Assembly (NCBI RefSeq): GCF_000421525.1 | Contig: NZ_ATXE01000001.1 | Span: 248,001-312,000 of the forward strand | Source: Aestuariimicrobium kwangyangense DSM 21549 | GTDB lineage: Bacteria; Actinomycetota; Actinomycetes; Propionibacteriales; Propionibacteriaceae | Reading direction: 5' to 3' | DNA length: 64,000 nt | Part shown: piece by piece, positions 38,741-51,582 of the stretch | How positions within the stretch are numbered: the first letter of the stretch is position 1 | Layout of the letters: each line of letters opens with the position of its first letter | Notes under the pieces: model-generated | The model's input: the letters and a program-made list of their open reading frames with translations, nothing else | What the model was told of the DNA's origin: nothing | The model's database searches: none | Position numbers and translations under genes: made by a program

Positions 38741-38880
38741 GCGGAGACTCCCGTCATCAGGTCGAGGGACGCGGCCTCTGCTCTCAGCCGCCCCTCCCCC
38801 AGCCATTCGTCGGGGCTCGGGTGCCCGGCCACCGTGCAGACGCGGCCGGCGAGGGCCACCAACACGGGGGCTGCGATCAT
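38737..38880 (-). CDS. 47-residue protein of unknown function between cbiF and cbiGH
   Basis: The ATG overlaps the cbiF stop (ATGA) and the TGA overlaps the cbiGH ATG (ATGA), so the small frame fits exactly into the translational chain. The protein starts MIAAPVLVALAGRVCTV and has one cysteine; the rest is helical (PDEWLGEGRLRAEAASL). I do not recognise it. It could be a separate small protein, or a split-off N-terminal piece of CbiG; the first is favoured by the exact overlaps. Confidence 0.55.
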   Translation of the reverse strand: MIAAPVLVALAGRVCTVAGHPSPDEWLGEGRLRAEAASLDLMTGVSA

Positions 38881-39689
38881 GGCTCACCTCGGGTACTGAG
38901 GGGCGTTCCGTCGGACCCGCGGAACGCGTGCCGGAAGCCGGGATGGTAAAGGTGACTGCGCGTCGTGCCCTGCTCGGCCAATGCGGGGCCGACAAGGACG
39001 ACGGTGTGCTTCCAGAGCTTGCGGGCCTTCATGCTCGCGGACAACTCGTCGAGCCGACACCGCAGCATCACCTCGTCGGGCCAGCTGACCCGAAAACCCA
39101 CGATGCAGGGAGTCTCCGGCGGATACCCCCCGGCCAACAACTCCTCCTGCAGCATCCTGTTGCGGGCCGCGGACAGGTAGAGGGCCATCGTCACCCCGTG
39201 TGCCGCGAATCCCCGGACAGTCTCCCGGGAGGGCATCGGCGTGCGGCCGCCCTCGAGACGGGTGAGGATCATTGTCTGACTCACCTCGGGAACGGTGACC
39301 TCCGCATCCATCCGGGCAGTGGCCGCGGAGAAGGCCGACACCCCGGGAATGGTCCGGTGGCCGATGCCGAGGCGGTCGCACAGCCTCCGCTGTTCCGCGA
39401 TGGCGCCGTAGATCGAGGGGTCACCGGTGTGAATGCGCGCGACGAGCAGGCCCTCATCCCTCGCCCGCTCGTAAAGCGGTGCCAGGTCCTCCAAGGACGC
39501 TGAGGCCGAGTCGATCACCAGCGCGTCGGGACGCACCCCGGCGATGACGGCGGGGTCGACGAGGCTGGACGCCCAGATCACGATGTCAGCCTCCGCGATC
39601 ACCCGAGCACCGCGGAGCGTGATCAGATCGGGGGCGCCCGGGCCGGCGCCGACGAAAACCACCTCACCCAGCGCGGCCGTCGAGCTCAC
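38877..39689 (-). CDS. cbiF: Cobalt-precorrin-4 C11-methyltransferase (set 2)
   Basis: 270 residues, one tetrapyrrole methylase domain: VVFVGAGPGAPDLITLRGAR, WASSLVDPAVIAG, IHTGDPSIYGAIAEQ, IPGVSAFSAATA and EVTVPEVSQTMILTRLEGG. The second paralogue of CobM (17.0 kb); the two differ in many family positions, for example TGDPSIYGA here and SGDLSIYSA there. It starts at a GTG overlapping the cbiL stop. Assigned to the early-cobalt route from its neighbours. Confidence 0.93.
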   Translation of the reverse strand: MSSTAALGEVVFVGAGPGAPDLITLRGARVIAEADIVIWASSLVDPAVIAGVRPDALVIDSASASLEDLAPLYERARDEGLLVARIHTGDPSIYGAIAEQRRLCDRLGIGHRTIPGVSAFSAATARMDAEVTVPEVSQTMILTRLEGGRTPMPSRETVRGFAAHGVTMALYLSAARNRMLQEELLAGGYPPETPCIVGFRVSWPDEVMLRCRLDELSASMKARKLWKHTVVLVGPALAEQGTTRSHLYHPGFRHAFRGSDGTPLSTRGEP

Positions 39690-40444
39690 AGTCGACCTCC
39701 GGTCGCCGTCCGCCGCGGTGTGACCAGCAACGTTGAGAAGTAGGGCGCTTGGTCGGCGTCCACCTGGGACACGGGGGTGATCATCTGCCCCTCCAGGCCG
39801 ATGTTCACCCCGAGCACCCCGTCGCGCCCATGGCGCTTGATCAGGGCGACCAAGTCAGCGAGTCGGCGTCCACCCTTGTAATACACGACCGCATCGGACG
39901 CATCCAGCGCCGCTGCGACCACCTCGTCGCCGGCGGTGGCCGGGATCAACGCCAACGTCTCCTGGCCCTCCACGAGAGGAATCAGACTTTCAGCGGCAAG
40001 TGCCTGCATAGCGGTAATTCCCGGCACCACCTCAAAGGCGATGCCCGGCACCGCGGCTCGCACGTGATCGGCGAGGTAGGAGAACGTCGAGTACACGCTG
40101 GGGTCCCCGACTGTTGCGAAGACCACCAGGCCGGCGCCAGCTTGGAAGGCGTCGATCGTCGCCTGGGCGGACGCGGCCCAGGACTTGCGGCGTTCGGCGC
40201 CGACCCCCCGCCGCTCCGCCATGCTGAACGGGATCCGCCGGATCCTTCCGACCACCGCGGGACACCCGGCCACGACGATGCGCTCCGCATGCCCGGGCCC
40301 ATCACCACTCGACTCGGTCGCGGGAACGAGGATCACGTCTGCACACTCCAAGACGTGAACCGCCTTACGGGTGAGCAGTTCAGGGTCACCGGGACCCACG
40401 CCGACCCCGATCAGGGTCGGCATCGTTCGGGCAGGGCAAATCAC
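39686..40444 (-). CDS. cbiL: Cobalt-factor II/precorrin-2 C20-methyltransferase (set 2)
   Basis: 252 residues, with IGVGVGPGDPELLTRKAVHV, FATVGDPSVYSTFSYLA, VPGITAMQALAA and YYKGGRRLADLV. Paralogue of the CobI half of the fusion at 15.5 kb. I keep the GTG at 40444 because GAGGAGG lies four bases upstream; the ATG seven codons later lacks a site. First gene of the set 2 operon (cbiL, cbiF, 47-residue ORF, cbiGH, cbiX-sirC, cbiC, cobA), all on short overlaps and behind one riboswitch. Confidence 0.93.
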   Translation of the reverse strand: MICPARTMPTLIGVGVGPGDPELLTRKAVHVLECADVILVPATESSGDGPGHAERIVVAGCPAVVGRIRRIPFSMAERRGVGAERRKSWAASAQATIDAFQAGAGLVVFATVGDPSVYSTFSYLADHVRAAVPGIAFEVVPGITAMQALAAESLIPLVEGQETLALIPATAGDEVVAAALDASDAVVYYKGGRRLADLVALIKRHGRDGVLGVNIGLEGQMITPVSQVDADQAPYFSTLLVTPRRTATGGRL

Positions 40445-40487
40445 GGAGCCTCCTCAGGTGTCCACGCCTGACGCACAACGCTCTGCA

Positions 40488-40595
40488 GCGAGGCGAGTTC
40501 CTGGCTCCCGGAAAACCGGTCACAGTGGCGGGACCGCCCCGGATTCACCTCTCGGCTCACCGGAGTTCCTCGACCTCTCGCTGCCCCGCCAGTCT
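40488..40595 (-). promoter_or_regulatory. Cobalamin riboswitch upstream of cbiL
   Basis: The minus strand carries GGAACTCCGGTGAGCCGAGA then GGTGAATCCGGGGCGGTCCC and GCCACTGTGA, so the CCGGTG...AATCC loop holds about ten extra bases compared with the other copies. A B12-box-like GGGAGCCAGGAACTCGCC follows. It controls the whole set 2 operon. Confidence 0.88.
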
Positions 40596-40636
40596 GGCAC
40601 ACTCGGTTCCAGGCCCTGACCCCGGGAGGGACAAAC

Positions 40637-41419
40637 GTGGATCGCACGACGACGGGCCCCGCCGACCACGGGCCTGTTCTCGTTCTCGGGGGCACCACCG
40701 ACGGCCGGGAACTCGCCACACTGCTGGTGGCTGCCGGTATCCCCGTCACCTCATCGCTCGCCGGCCGGGTGACCCAGCCGAACCTGCCGCCAGGCGGCGT
40801 CCGAATCGGAGGGTTCGGTGGCACCACCGGCCTGATAGACTTCCTCCGGAGCCACGCGATCACGGCCGTCGTGGACGCCACCCACCCGTTCGCCGAACAC
40901 ATCACCGCGCACGCGGCGCTCGCCTGCAACCACACCGGGACACCCCTGCTGCGGCTGGCCCGCCCCAGTTGGTCAACGCGCGCCCAAGCAGCCACATGGC
41001 ACTGGGCCGACGGCCTCACCGAGGCTCGCATCGTCGCCGAGGGCCTCGGCTCCCGCATCTTCCTCGCGATCGGTCGACAAGACCTCCACCGGTTCGCGTC
41101 CTGGGAACACCGGTACGTGCTGACCCGCGTCATCACCGCACCCGAGTCAGCCCTGCCCGAGTCATGGGAAGTGATCTCGGCTCGCGGGCCCTTCCGTTGT
41201 GACGACGAGCAGGACCTGATGCGGAGCCGGAACATCCAGGTGCTCGTCACGAAGGACTCCGGCGGACCCACTACGGCCAAACTCGATGCCGCGACCGTGC
41301 TCAACATTCCAGTCGTGATCGTCCGGCGACCTGCCCTTCCGGCGGGTCTCGCGACCGTGTCCTCGCCACGAGAGGCGTTCTCGTGGGCGGCCCGCATTCG
41401 TGGCAACGCCCGACGCTGA
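40637..41419 (+). CDS. cobK: Precorrin-6A/cobalt-precorrin-6A reductase
   Basis: NADPH-dependent reductase of the corrin ring. 260 residues with VLVLGGTTDGRELATLL, DATHPFAEHITAHAA, FLAIGRQDLHRF and TKDSGGPTTAKLDAA. GGGAGG lies about eight bases before the GTG. It is the only copy in the window and could serve either route. It runs away from the cbiL riboswitch and converges with cobF, and carries no riboswitch of its own that I can see. Confidence 0.93.
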   Translation: MDRTTTGPADHGPVLVLGGTTDGRELATLLVAAGIPVTSSLAGRVTQPNLPPGGVRIGGFGGTTGLIDFLRSHAITAVVDATHPFAEHITAHAALACNHTGTPLLRLARPSWSTRAQAATWHWADGLTEARIVAEGLGSRIFLAIGRQDLHRFASWEHRYVLTRVITAPESALPESWEVISARGPFRCDDEQDLMRSRNIQVLVTKDSGGPTTAKLDAATVLNIPVVIVRRPALPAGLATVSSPREAFSWAARIRGNARR

Positions 41420-41453
41420 CCCGGACGCGACCCCGGCCCGGAAGTGGCTCAGA

Positions 41454-42221
41454 TCAGCGCCGCCTGAGCAGATACGTGTCGAACACCCAGCCCTTGCGGG
41501 CGACAGCCTCGGCCCTCGCCCGCACGATGTCGTCCCTCACCTGCGCCAGAGGCCCACGGATGAGGATCTCGTCGTCAGTACCGAGGTAGGCCCCCCAATA
41601 AATGTCGACGCCGGCGGGGTCGATCTCGGTGAACGTCTGGTGCGCGTCGAGCATCACAACAACGTCATCGACCCCATCCGGCAACCCGTCACGGACCAGG
41701 CGCGCCGGAGTGATCTCGACGGAACGGCCCTGCCTGTTCAGAGGAATGCCATGGCGCGCCGTGAGCGCGGACACGCTGCTGATTCCCGGGATCACTCGAA
41801 GCCTGATCGGCGACTCGCTGTCGGCGGCCTCGTCCGCCAGTTCCCGCGCGATGGTCACGGTGCTGTCATACAGACCAGGATCGCCCCACACCAGGAATCC
41901 CCCGCACTGGCCATCGTCCAAGTGGGCATCGATCGCCGCGCCCCACTGGACGAGGCGTTCGGCCCGCCATTCAGCCACCGCCACGTCATAGTCCGAGGCG
42001 CTGCGCCACGGACGGGGCGGGTCCCTCAATTCGACCGTTCGAAGCGGTGTCTGGCGATGCCGAGCGATCACGGCACGTCGCGCCTCCACCAGATCGTCGA
42101 GCGACTCCTCCTTACGGACCACGAACAGCACGTCCAGAGACGTGATCAGCCGAGCCGCTTCCACCGTGACCCAGTCTGGGTCTCCGGCTCCGATACCGAT
42201 CAGAGCAAGTTCACGGCTCAC
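41454..42221 (-). CDS. cobF: Precorrin-6A synthase (deacetylating)
   Basis: Methylates C1 and removes the acetyl group in the oxygen pathway. 255 residues, tetrapyrrole methylase family, with LALIGIGAGDPDWVTVEAARL, FLVWGDPGLYDSTV, VIPGISSVSALTARHGIPLN and YWGAYLGTDDEIL. I chose the GTG at 42221, which places the GIGAGDP motif near the N-terminus. The anaerobic equivalent CbiD is not in the window, so this is the only C1 methylase seen although it lies in set 2 territory. No riboswitch was seen upstream. Confidence 0.93.
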   Translation of the reverse strand: MSRELALIGIGAGDPDWVTVEAARLITSLDVLFVVRKEESLDDLVEARRAVIARHRQTPLRTVELRDPPRPWRSASDYDVAVAEWRAERLVQWGAAIDAHLDDGQCGGFLVWGDPGLYDSTVTIARELADEAADSESPIRLRVIPGISSVSALTARHGIPLNRQGRSVEITPARLVRDGLPDGVDDVVVMLDAHQTFTEIDPAGVDIYWGAYLGTDDEILIRGPLAQVRDDIVRARAEAVARKGWVFDTYLLRRR

Positions 42222-42402
42222 GATGCCCGCACCGAATCGTTGCCCGAGTCGACCACATACCCACCATGGCGGGACCTCCCCCATCGATTGACGCTTCACA
42301 CTACGGGTCGTCCCGTCCTCACCGCATCCAGCCACCAGCCCCGCGCCATCCTCACGGGGTTCGCCAAGGCCAGAGGTGGGAGAGTGGGGGCCCCATCACC
42401 AC

Positions 42403-43212
42403 TCAGCGCCGAGCCCTGAGGCGGACGCCGTGATCGAGAGGCCCGTTACCGTTCCCCACGTTCAGATCGTCGGCGCCACGGATGGTGTCCGTCAGCCACG
42501 TCTTGGCGTCCCTCACCGCCTCTTTCCAGCTGGGACGCTGTGGCCGAAGGGCCGCGATGGCGGAACTGAGCGTGCAGCCCGTCCCGTGGGTGTGTCGGGT
42601 GGGGATCCGCGGCGACTCGAGCAGTCGGGGTGCGGACTCGTCCCACCACACGTCGACGGCGGCCGACTCCTGGGACAGGTGGCCGCCTTTGACCAGCACC
42701 CGACGGGCTCCCAGGGCGGCCACCTGCTCGGCCTGGTTGATCATCTCGGACACGGTGCGCGCCACTGGTGTCCCGGTGAGGGCGGCGGCCTCGTCCAGGT
42801 TCGGTGTTACGACATCGACGAGTGGGAGCAACTCGCGCATGGCGCTGACCGGGTCGGTCAGCAGCCGCGCTCCCGAGCTCGAGACCATCACCGGGTCGAA
42901 GACGCTCGGCGTCCCGGCCAGAGGTCCGGCGAGGCGCTCGGCAACCATGGACGCCGTCTCTTCCGATCCCAGCATGCCCACCTTCACGGCGTCCGGGCAG
43001 ATGTCGACGAGCAGCGTGTCGAGTTGCTCGGCCACGAGCCCGGTGTCCAGCGGGTGGGAGGCGGCGACCCCCCGGGTCGACTGGGCGGTGATGGCGGTGA
43101 TGACCGCCATGCCGTAGGTGTCGAGCGCGAGGAACGTCTTCAGATCGGCCTGGATCCCGGCTCCCCCGGAGGGGTCGGAACCGGCGATGGTCAGCAGGCG
43201 GGGGATGCTCAT
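42403..43212 (-). CDS. thiD: Hydroxymethylpyrimidine/phosphomethylpyrimidine kinase
   Basis: Phosphorylates HMP and HMP-P for thiamine synthesis. 269 residues of the ribokinase fold: TIAGSDPSGGAGIQADLKT, ITAQSTRGV, VKVGMLGSEET, VFDPVMVSSSGARLL and the anion-hole motif HTHGTGCTLSSAI. Divergent from the riboswitch-led thiC operon. It is a single-domain protein, whereas some actinobacteria fuse ThiD to ThiE or TenA. Confidence 0.95.
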   Translation of the reverse strand: MSIPRLLTIAGSDPSGGAGIQADLKTFLALDTYGMAVITAITAQSTRGVAASHPLDTGLVAEQLDTLLVDICPDAVKVGMLGSEETASMVAERLAGPLAGTPSVFDPVMVSSSGARLLTDPVSAMRELLPLVDVVTPNLDEAAALTGTPVARTVSEMINQAEQVAALGARRVLVKGGHLSQESAAVDVWWDESAPRLLESPRIPTRHTHGTGCTLSSAIAALRPQRPSWKEAVRDAKTWLTDTIRGADDLNVGNGNGPLDHGVRLRARR

Positions 43213-43302
43213 CCACCGATTGTCGCGCCCGGTCCGCCCCCTTCCACAGTCGAGCTCGGGACTTGGCCGGCGCCCAGGCGAGGGCTTAGGCTGAAGTCGA
43301 TC

Positions 43303-46460
<3,158 letters not shown>

Positions 46461-46464
<4 letters not shown>

Positions 46465-47243
46465 CCGAGTTCGCGGACGTCGTCGACCGGGTCCGTGACC
46501 AGTCTCCACTGGTGCACTGCATCACCGGGAGCGCGTCGATCAACTACGTCGCCAATGCACTCCTGGCGGCGGGAGCGCGCCCAATGATGACCGATACCGG
46601 TGACGATGCGCCCCACGCGGTCAGGTCGGCGGCGGCACTGCTCGTGAACCTGGGCACCCTTTCCTCGGACGCCGCAACGGCGATTCTGCCGACCCTCGAG
46701 GCCGCGCACGCCCTGGCCCTGCCGTGGGTGCTCGACCCGGTGGGCATCGGGAGTCTCCCGACGCGCACGGCCCTCGCCCGGCAGCTGGCGTCACTGCGCC
46801 CCACGGCCATCCGCTGCAATCCGTCGGAGGCCCTGGTCCTCGCCGGAGACGGGCAGGGTGGTTCCGGCCCCGACAACACTGCTCCCTTCGAGGACGCAGT
46901 GCGGGCGGCTCGGCCACTGGCGAGTCGCCTGGGTGCTGTGCTCGCGATCTCGGGGCCCGGCGACCTGGTCACGGACGGGTGCCGTAGTCAGCAGATCTCC
47001 TCAGGACATGCCCTGCTGCAGCGGGTCACGGGCACCGGCTGCGCCCTCGGGGCGCTCGTCGCCGCCTGCTGCGCCGTCGCCGACCCGTTCCTCGCGACAG
47101 TCACCGCACACGCGTGGCTCGGGTCGGCCGCCGAACTCGCCGCCGCCGAGGCGTCCGGCCCCGGCGACTTCGCCTGGCGCCTGCTCAACGCGCTCGACTC
47201 CGTCCTACCCGAAGCGGTCGCGGCCACCGCCTCCCGTCGATGA
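46461..47243 (+). CDS. thiM: Hydroxyethylthiazole kinase
   Basis: Salvage kinase for the thiazole alcohol. 260 residues, ribokinase-like fold: VHCITGSASINYVANALLAAGARPMM, then VLDPVGIGSLPTRT, IRCNPSEALVLAG and VTGTGCALGALVAA. ATGA overlaps on both sides link it to the transporter and thiE. Presence of ThiM without ThiG, ThiS or ThiO here points to salvage of thiazole, at least for this operon. Confidence 0.94.
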
Positions 47244-47917
47244 CCGCCGTGGGCGTCGACTTCCGGCTGTACGCACTGACCTCGGGTACCGACCGGCGCG
47301 CGGTTCAGGTTGCCGCACAGGTGGCTGCGGGCGGCGCCGGGGTCGTCCAGGTGCGAGCGAAGGATGCCACCACCAGACAACTACTCAGCCTCACCATCGA
47401 GGTGGCGCGGGCGGTGGCCTCCGCCAACCCTCGGACTCGGGTGCTGGTCAACGACCGCGCCGACGTCGCCTGGGCCGCGCGCCGGGCCGGAGCAACGGTG
47501 CACGGCGTCCATCTCGGAGCCGACGACCTGCCGCCCCCCGACGCACGGGCCCTTCTCGGACCCGAGGCCCTCATCGGCGCCACTGCGGGGTCGCTGTCGG
47601 CCGTCGCCGCCGCGAACAGCCTGGCCGGGGTCGTCGACTACCTGGGGTGCGGTCCGCTGCGTCACACACCCACCAAGGACACCGGCCGGACTCCCCTCGG
47701 CATCGAGGGATACTTCCACCTGGTGGGTGCGACCGAACTACCAATCATCGCCATAGGGGACGTCCAGAGCGACGACATCTCGTTACTCGCCGCAGCAGGC
47801 GTCAAAGGAGTCGCCATGCTCCGGGCCCTCAACGACGCACCGGACCCGGGGGCCGTCGCGCGCTCGGTGCTGGCCGCCTGGAGCGCGCAGGCCCGTGAAA
47901 TTGCTCGTGGCGTTTGA
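47240..47917 (+). CDS. thiE: Thiamine-phosphate synthase
   Basis: Condenses HMP-PP with thiazole phosphate. 225 residues, TIM barrel: FRLYALTSGTD, GAGVVQVRAKDAT, VLVNDRADVAW, GVHLGADDLPP, IGATAGSLSA and CGPLRHTPTKDTG. The usual R-x-K of the phosphate site is seen in VRAKDA. Last gene of the operon; nothing recognisable follows on this strand except remnants. Confidence 0.94.
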   Translation: MTAVGVDFRLYALTSGTDRRAVQVAAQVAAGGAGVVQVRAKDATTRQLLSLTIEVARAVASANPRTRVLVNDRADVAWAARRAGATVHGVHLGADDLPPPDARALLGPEALIGATAGSLSAVAAANSLAGVVDYLGCGPLRHTPTKDTGRTPLGIEGYFHLVGATELPIIAIGDVQSDDISLLAAAGVKGVAMLRALNDAPDPGAVARSVLAAWSAQAREIARGV

Positions 47918-48141
47918 AGTACCCAGCTTGCGCCGGATCGCGGTACGGCCGCTCCCGGGTCAGCATGTCACAGGTGATCCCGGCCACTGCCTGCAGCCCG
48001 GTGCGAGTGCATCGCTAGGCCGTCGGCCGAAGTCGATTTCGCCGACGGGGGCGAACTCGACCGAAGGTCTCATCCCCAGCGAGACGTCAGACTGCGACAC
48101 CCCCGCAGGTGACCTGCCTGGGGAGGACGACGTAACCCAGG
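47918..48141. other. Gap after thiE, no gene seen
   Basis: Neither strand shows a supportable gene. The stretch is imperfectly palindromic in parts (GGCCGTCGGCCGAAGTCGAT). It leads into remnants of two unrelated genes and was probably reshaped by insertion or deletion. Confidence 0.4.
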
Positions 48142-48258
48142 CTAGGTAGCCCCCGGACCTCGTGCCAGCGCTTGACGGCCGGCCTTGTACAACAGCGAGC
48201 GACTGATGCCGGTGGCGTTCGCACAAGCCACTGACCTCGCCATGCTCAGCATCATCAG
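48142..48258 (-). pseudogene. Remnant with a helix-turn-helix-like end
   Basis: A 37-residue frame ends in VACANATGISRSLLYKAGRQALA, which resembles the recognition helix region of a recombinase or transposase. A stop lies immediately upstream in frame. Too short for a family assignment. Confidence 0.35.
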
Positions 48259-48269
48259 CCCAGTTCGTG

Positions 48270-48480
48270 ATCACTGTCCGCCCGGTCGGGACCGCGCTGA
48301 TGGGCAAACTCGATGACCCGACCACGGTCGTCGACCCCTCACTGCGCGTCAAGGGCATCGAAGGTCGCCGACGCCTCGGTCATGCCCAGCCTCATCCGAG
48401 GACACACGATGGCCCCATCAGTGTTCATCGGCTACCGCGGCCCAGCTCATCGCGAAGGAGACCACGCCGAGCGGAGGCTG
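48270..48480 (+). pseudogene. C-terminal remnant of a GMC oxidoreductase
   Basis: RPVGTALMGKLDDP and TVVDPSLRVKGIEG in one frame continue as VADASVMPSLIRGHTM and APSVFIG in the next, and AAQLIAKE in the third. This is the FAD-binding C-terminus of choline-dehydrogenase-type enzymes, with at least two frameshifts. The N-terminal 400 or so residues are absent. It is a clear relic, not a working gene. Confidence 0.75.
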
Positions 48481-49114
48481 CACATCGCGTCCGCTGACGC
48501 TCGAGTACGAGAGAACCCGACGATCAGAGCGCCGAGGACTAGCGTCACCTGCCCGTCGCCAAACCCCCCACCCCCGAGGCTCACCGGCTTGGCGAGCCAG
48601 TCCGCGACCGACGCACCCAAGGGACGGTGCCAATGTAGGCGAACCAGAACGAAAACACCGGTTTCCAGCCGTAGCGCGTGTAACCCACGGCGGGCACGAG
48701 GATCAGCGCGGCGAGCAGGACGACCGACGCGAAGAAGCCCAGGTGTGCGGTGTACGCGGTGAACTCGCCCAGTGCGGTGCCCATGGCGAACGTCGCCGCG
48801 ACAGCCGCCCAATAGAACAGTTTTCGGCGCACAGTGTCGACGAGGTGGATGGACAGGGTCCCCCCAACCCGGCGCCAGGGGAGGAATACCGCGGCCAGCC
48901 CCACGGCGTACAACCCGGACGAGACCGTGTAGGGGACGCCGAACCCGACGTGCAGCACGTCCGCGGCCATCGTCCCGAACATGCCGACCATGACCACGGC
49001 CAGCCAGTAGGCCCACGCGACGTAGCGTCCCCGACGGACCTGCACGATCAACGCCACGCAGAAGCTGAGTGGCGCGGCACTAAGCTCGCTAGCGCGGCCG
49101 CTATTGTCGCCCAT
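48447..49114 (-). pseudogene. COG4705-type membrane protein, frameshifted
   Basis: Several membrane helices (AYWLAVVMVGMFGTMAADVLH, then LFYWAAVAATFAMGTALGEF) and the family ending FWFAYI-RPLGASVADWLAKP can be read only across two frames. The break is near 48627, where one added base turns TVPWVRR into TRPLGAS. The protein seems shorter at the N-terminus than usual members, which carry a duplicated four-helix unit. Function of the family is unknown to me. Confidence 0.6.
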
Positions 49115-49131
49115 TCACGCCCGGAGGCAGG

Positions 49132-49718
49132 GTGAGGCAACACGGTGTCGTGACCCGCTGGAATGACGAGCGGGGCTTTGGCTTCATCACCCCTACCGCA
49201 GGTGGTTCCCAGGTCTTCGTCCACGTCAGCGAACTACCCACGGGTCCTCGTCCGGTGGTGGGAACAGCCGTCACCTACAGCGCCCAGACCGAGGATCGTG
49301 GGCGGCTTCGGGCCACGCAGGTCGACTGCGGAGGACGTCCGGGCCAAGCCCGCCGAGGAAGACATGGCGTGGGCGCTGCCGCGGCCCTGTCCGTCACCTT
49401 CCTGGCCGTGGTGGGCGCTCTCGCCGCCGTGAAGGTGCTCCCGATCGCAGCCTTGCTCGCCACTTTGCTGATGAGCCTCGTCGCCGTCGTCCTGTACCGC
49501 CGGGACAAGTCGGCTGCACTTCGAGGCGCGTGGAGAACGCCCGAGTCGACGCTGCACGTGGTTTCTGTACTGGGCGGATGGCCCGCGCGCTGATCGCCCA
49601 GAGGCTCTACCGACACAAGACCAGCAAGAGACCGTTCCAGATCGTGTTCTGGTGCACGGTCGTGGCCAACGGCGCATTGCTGGCCTGGCTTGCCTTCCCG
49701 CCGCCCGTCGACCTCTGA
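49132..49718 (+). pseudogene. Cold-shock domain plus DUF1294 membrane protein, frameshifted
   Basis: The cold-shock domain (about 1-67) has the RNA-binding motifs RGFGFITP and VFVHVSEL. DUF1294 follows with helices from about 80 to 120. The first frame stops after VLGGWPAR. The family pattern continues in the next frame as ALIAQRLYRHKTSKRPFQIV with the last helix, to 49718. One extra G near 49582 would restore a protein of about 195 residues. A sequencing error is as likely as a real mutation. Confidence 0.75.
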
Positions 49719-49730
49719 GCAGTCGAACAA

Positions 49731-50294
49731 TCAGTCCGAGCGGACCGCGTACCGCACGTAGACGACCCCGTTGTCGAACCGCCGCTCGTCCAAGAGGGCG
49801 AGGTTGAGTCGCAGACCGCGCGGTAGGGCCGGCTTCCCACCACCCACCGCCACCGGGCAGAGCAGCAGTACGCACTCGTCGACCAGGCCGTGCCGGAAAG
49901 CCTCCGCGGCAATCCCCGCGCCACCGATGCTCAGATCCGAATCGCTGCGTTCCTTGAGAAGCCGCACGCCCTCCGGGTCGAAGTGATTCTCGATGAGGGT
50001 CCGCGCGGTCGACACCTCGGTCAGGGTCGAGGAGTAGACGACCTTGTCGGAGGCACGCCAAATCTGCGCGTATTCACGCACGACCTCTGGCTCGTCCGCC
50101 AGCCAGTCGTCGTCCTCCCAGACGCGCATCGTCTCGTACATGCGCCGTCCGTAGAGGGACGTTCCGATACGGCGTTCGTGGTCGTTCCAGAACGCGTGCA
50201 CCTGCTCATCCGGCACCGACCAGTCGAAGGCTCCGTTCTCGTCCTCGAGGTACCCGTCGAGTGAGACGTTGGCCGCATAGATCAACTTGCCCAT
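49731..50294 (-). CDS. Dihydrofolate reductase-fold (RibD C-terminal type) protein
   Basis: 187 residues. The start GKLIYAANVSLDGYLEDENG, the TSLYGRRMYETMRVWED segment and SIGGAGIAAEAFRHGLVDE match the family of NADPH-binding proteins related to the RibD reductase domain. Substrate is unknown; the family is widespread in actinobacteria as singletons. It is complete, with its own flanking gaps. A second, distantly related member is encoded at 59.35 kb. Confidence 0.85.
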   Translation of the reverse strand: MGKLIYAANVSLDGYLEDENGAFDWSVPDEQVHAFWNDHERRIGTSLYGRRMYETMRVWEDDDWLADEPEVVREYAQIWRASDKVVYSSTLTEVSTARTLIENHFDPEGVRLLKERSDSDLSIGGAGIAAEAFRHGLVDECVLLLCPVAVGGGKPALPRGLRLNLALLDERRFDNGVVYVRYAVRSD

Positions 50295-50407
50295 GACACC
50301 TCCGCGAGATCAGGGCTCAAGCTTGCAGCGTTCAGCGTCCCCCGACAAGGGCGACCACGACAGCCACCCCCGGCGGCACACATGTCCCCAGTGGTCCGCC
50401 GTTGCGG

Positions 50408-51400
<993 letters not shown>

Positions 51401-51582
51401 GAGGTCATTCCTTCGTTGTTGTCAGCACATCCCGAGCCACTGCTCGGTGCTCCTTGCTGCCCACCGTAGGTCGCGGCTTGGCCCTGAGGCAGTCCCTGCC
51501 AGTACACCCCTGCCAGGACACCCTTGGCGGTAGGCATGGTGGTGACAGACTCCGTGACAGGCCACAGCGAAGGGAAGCCACC

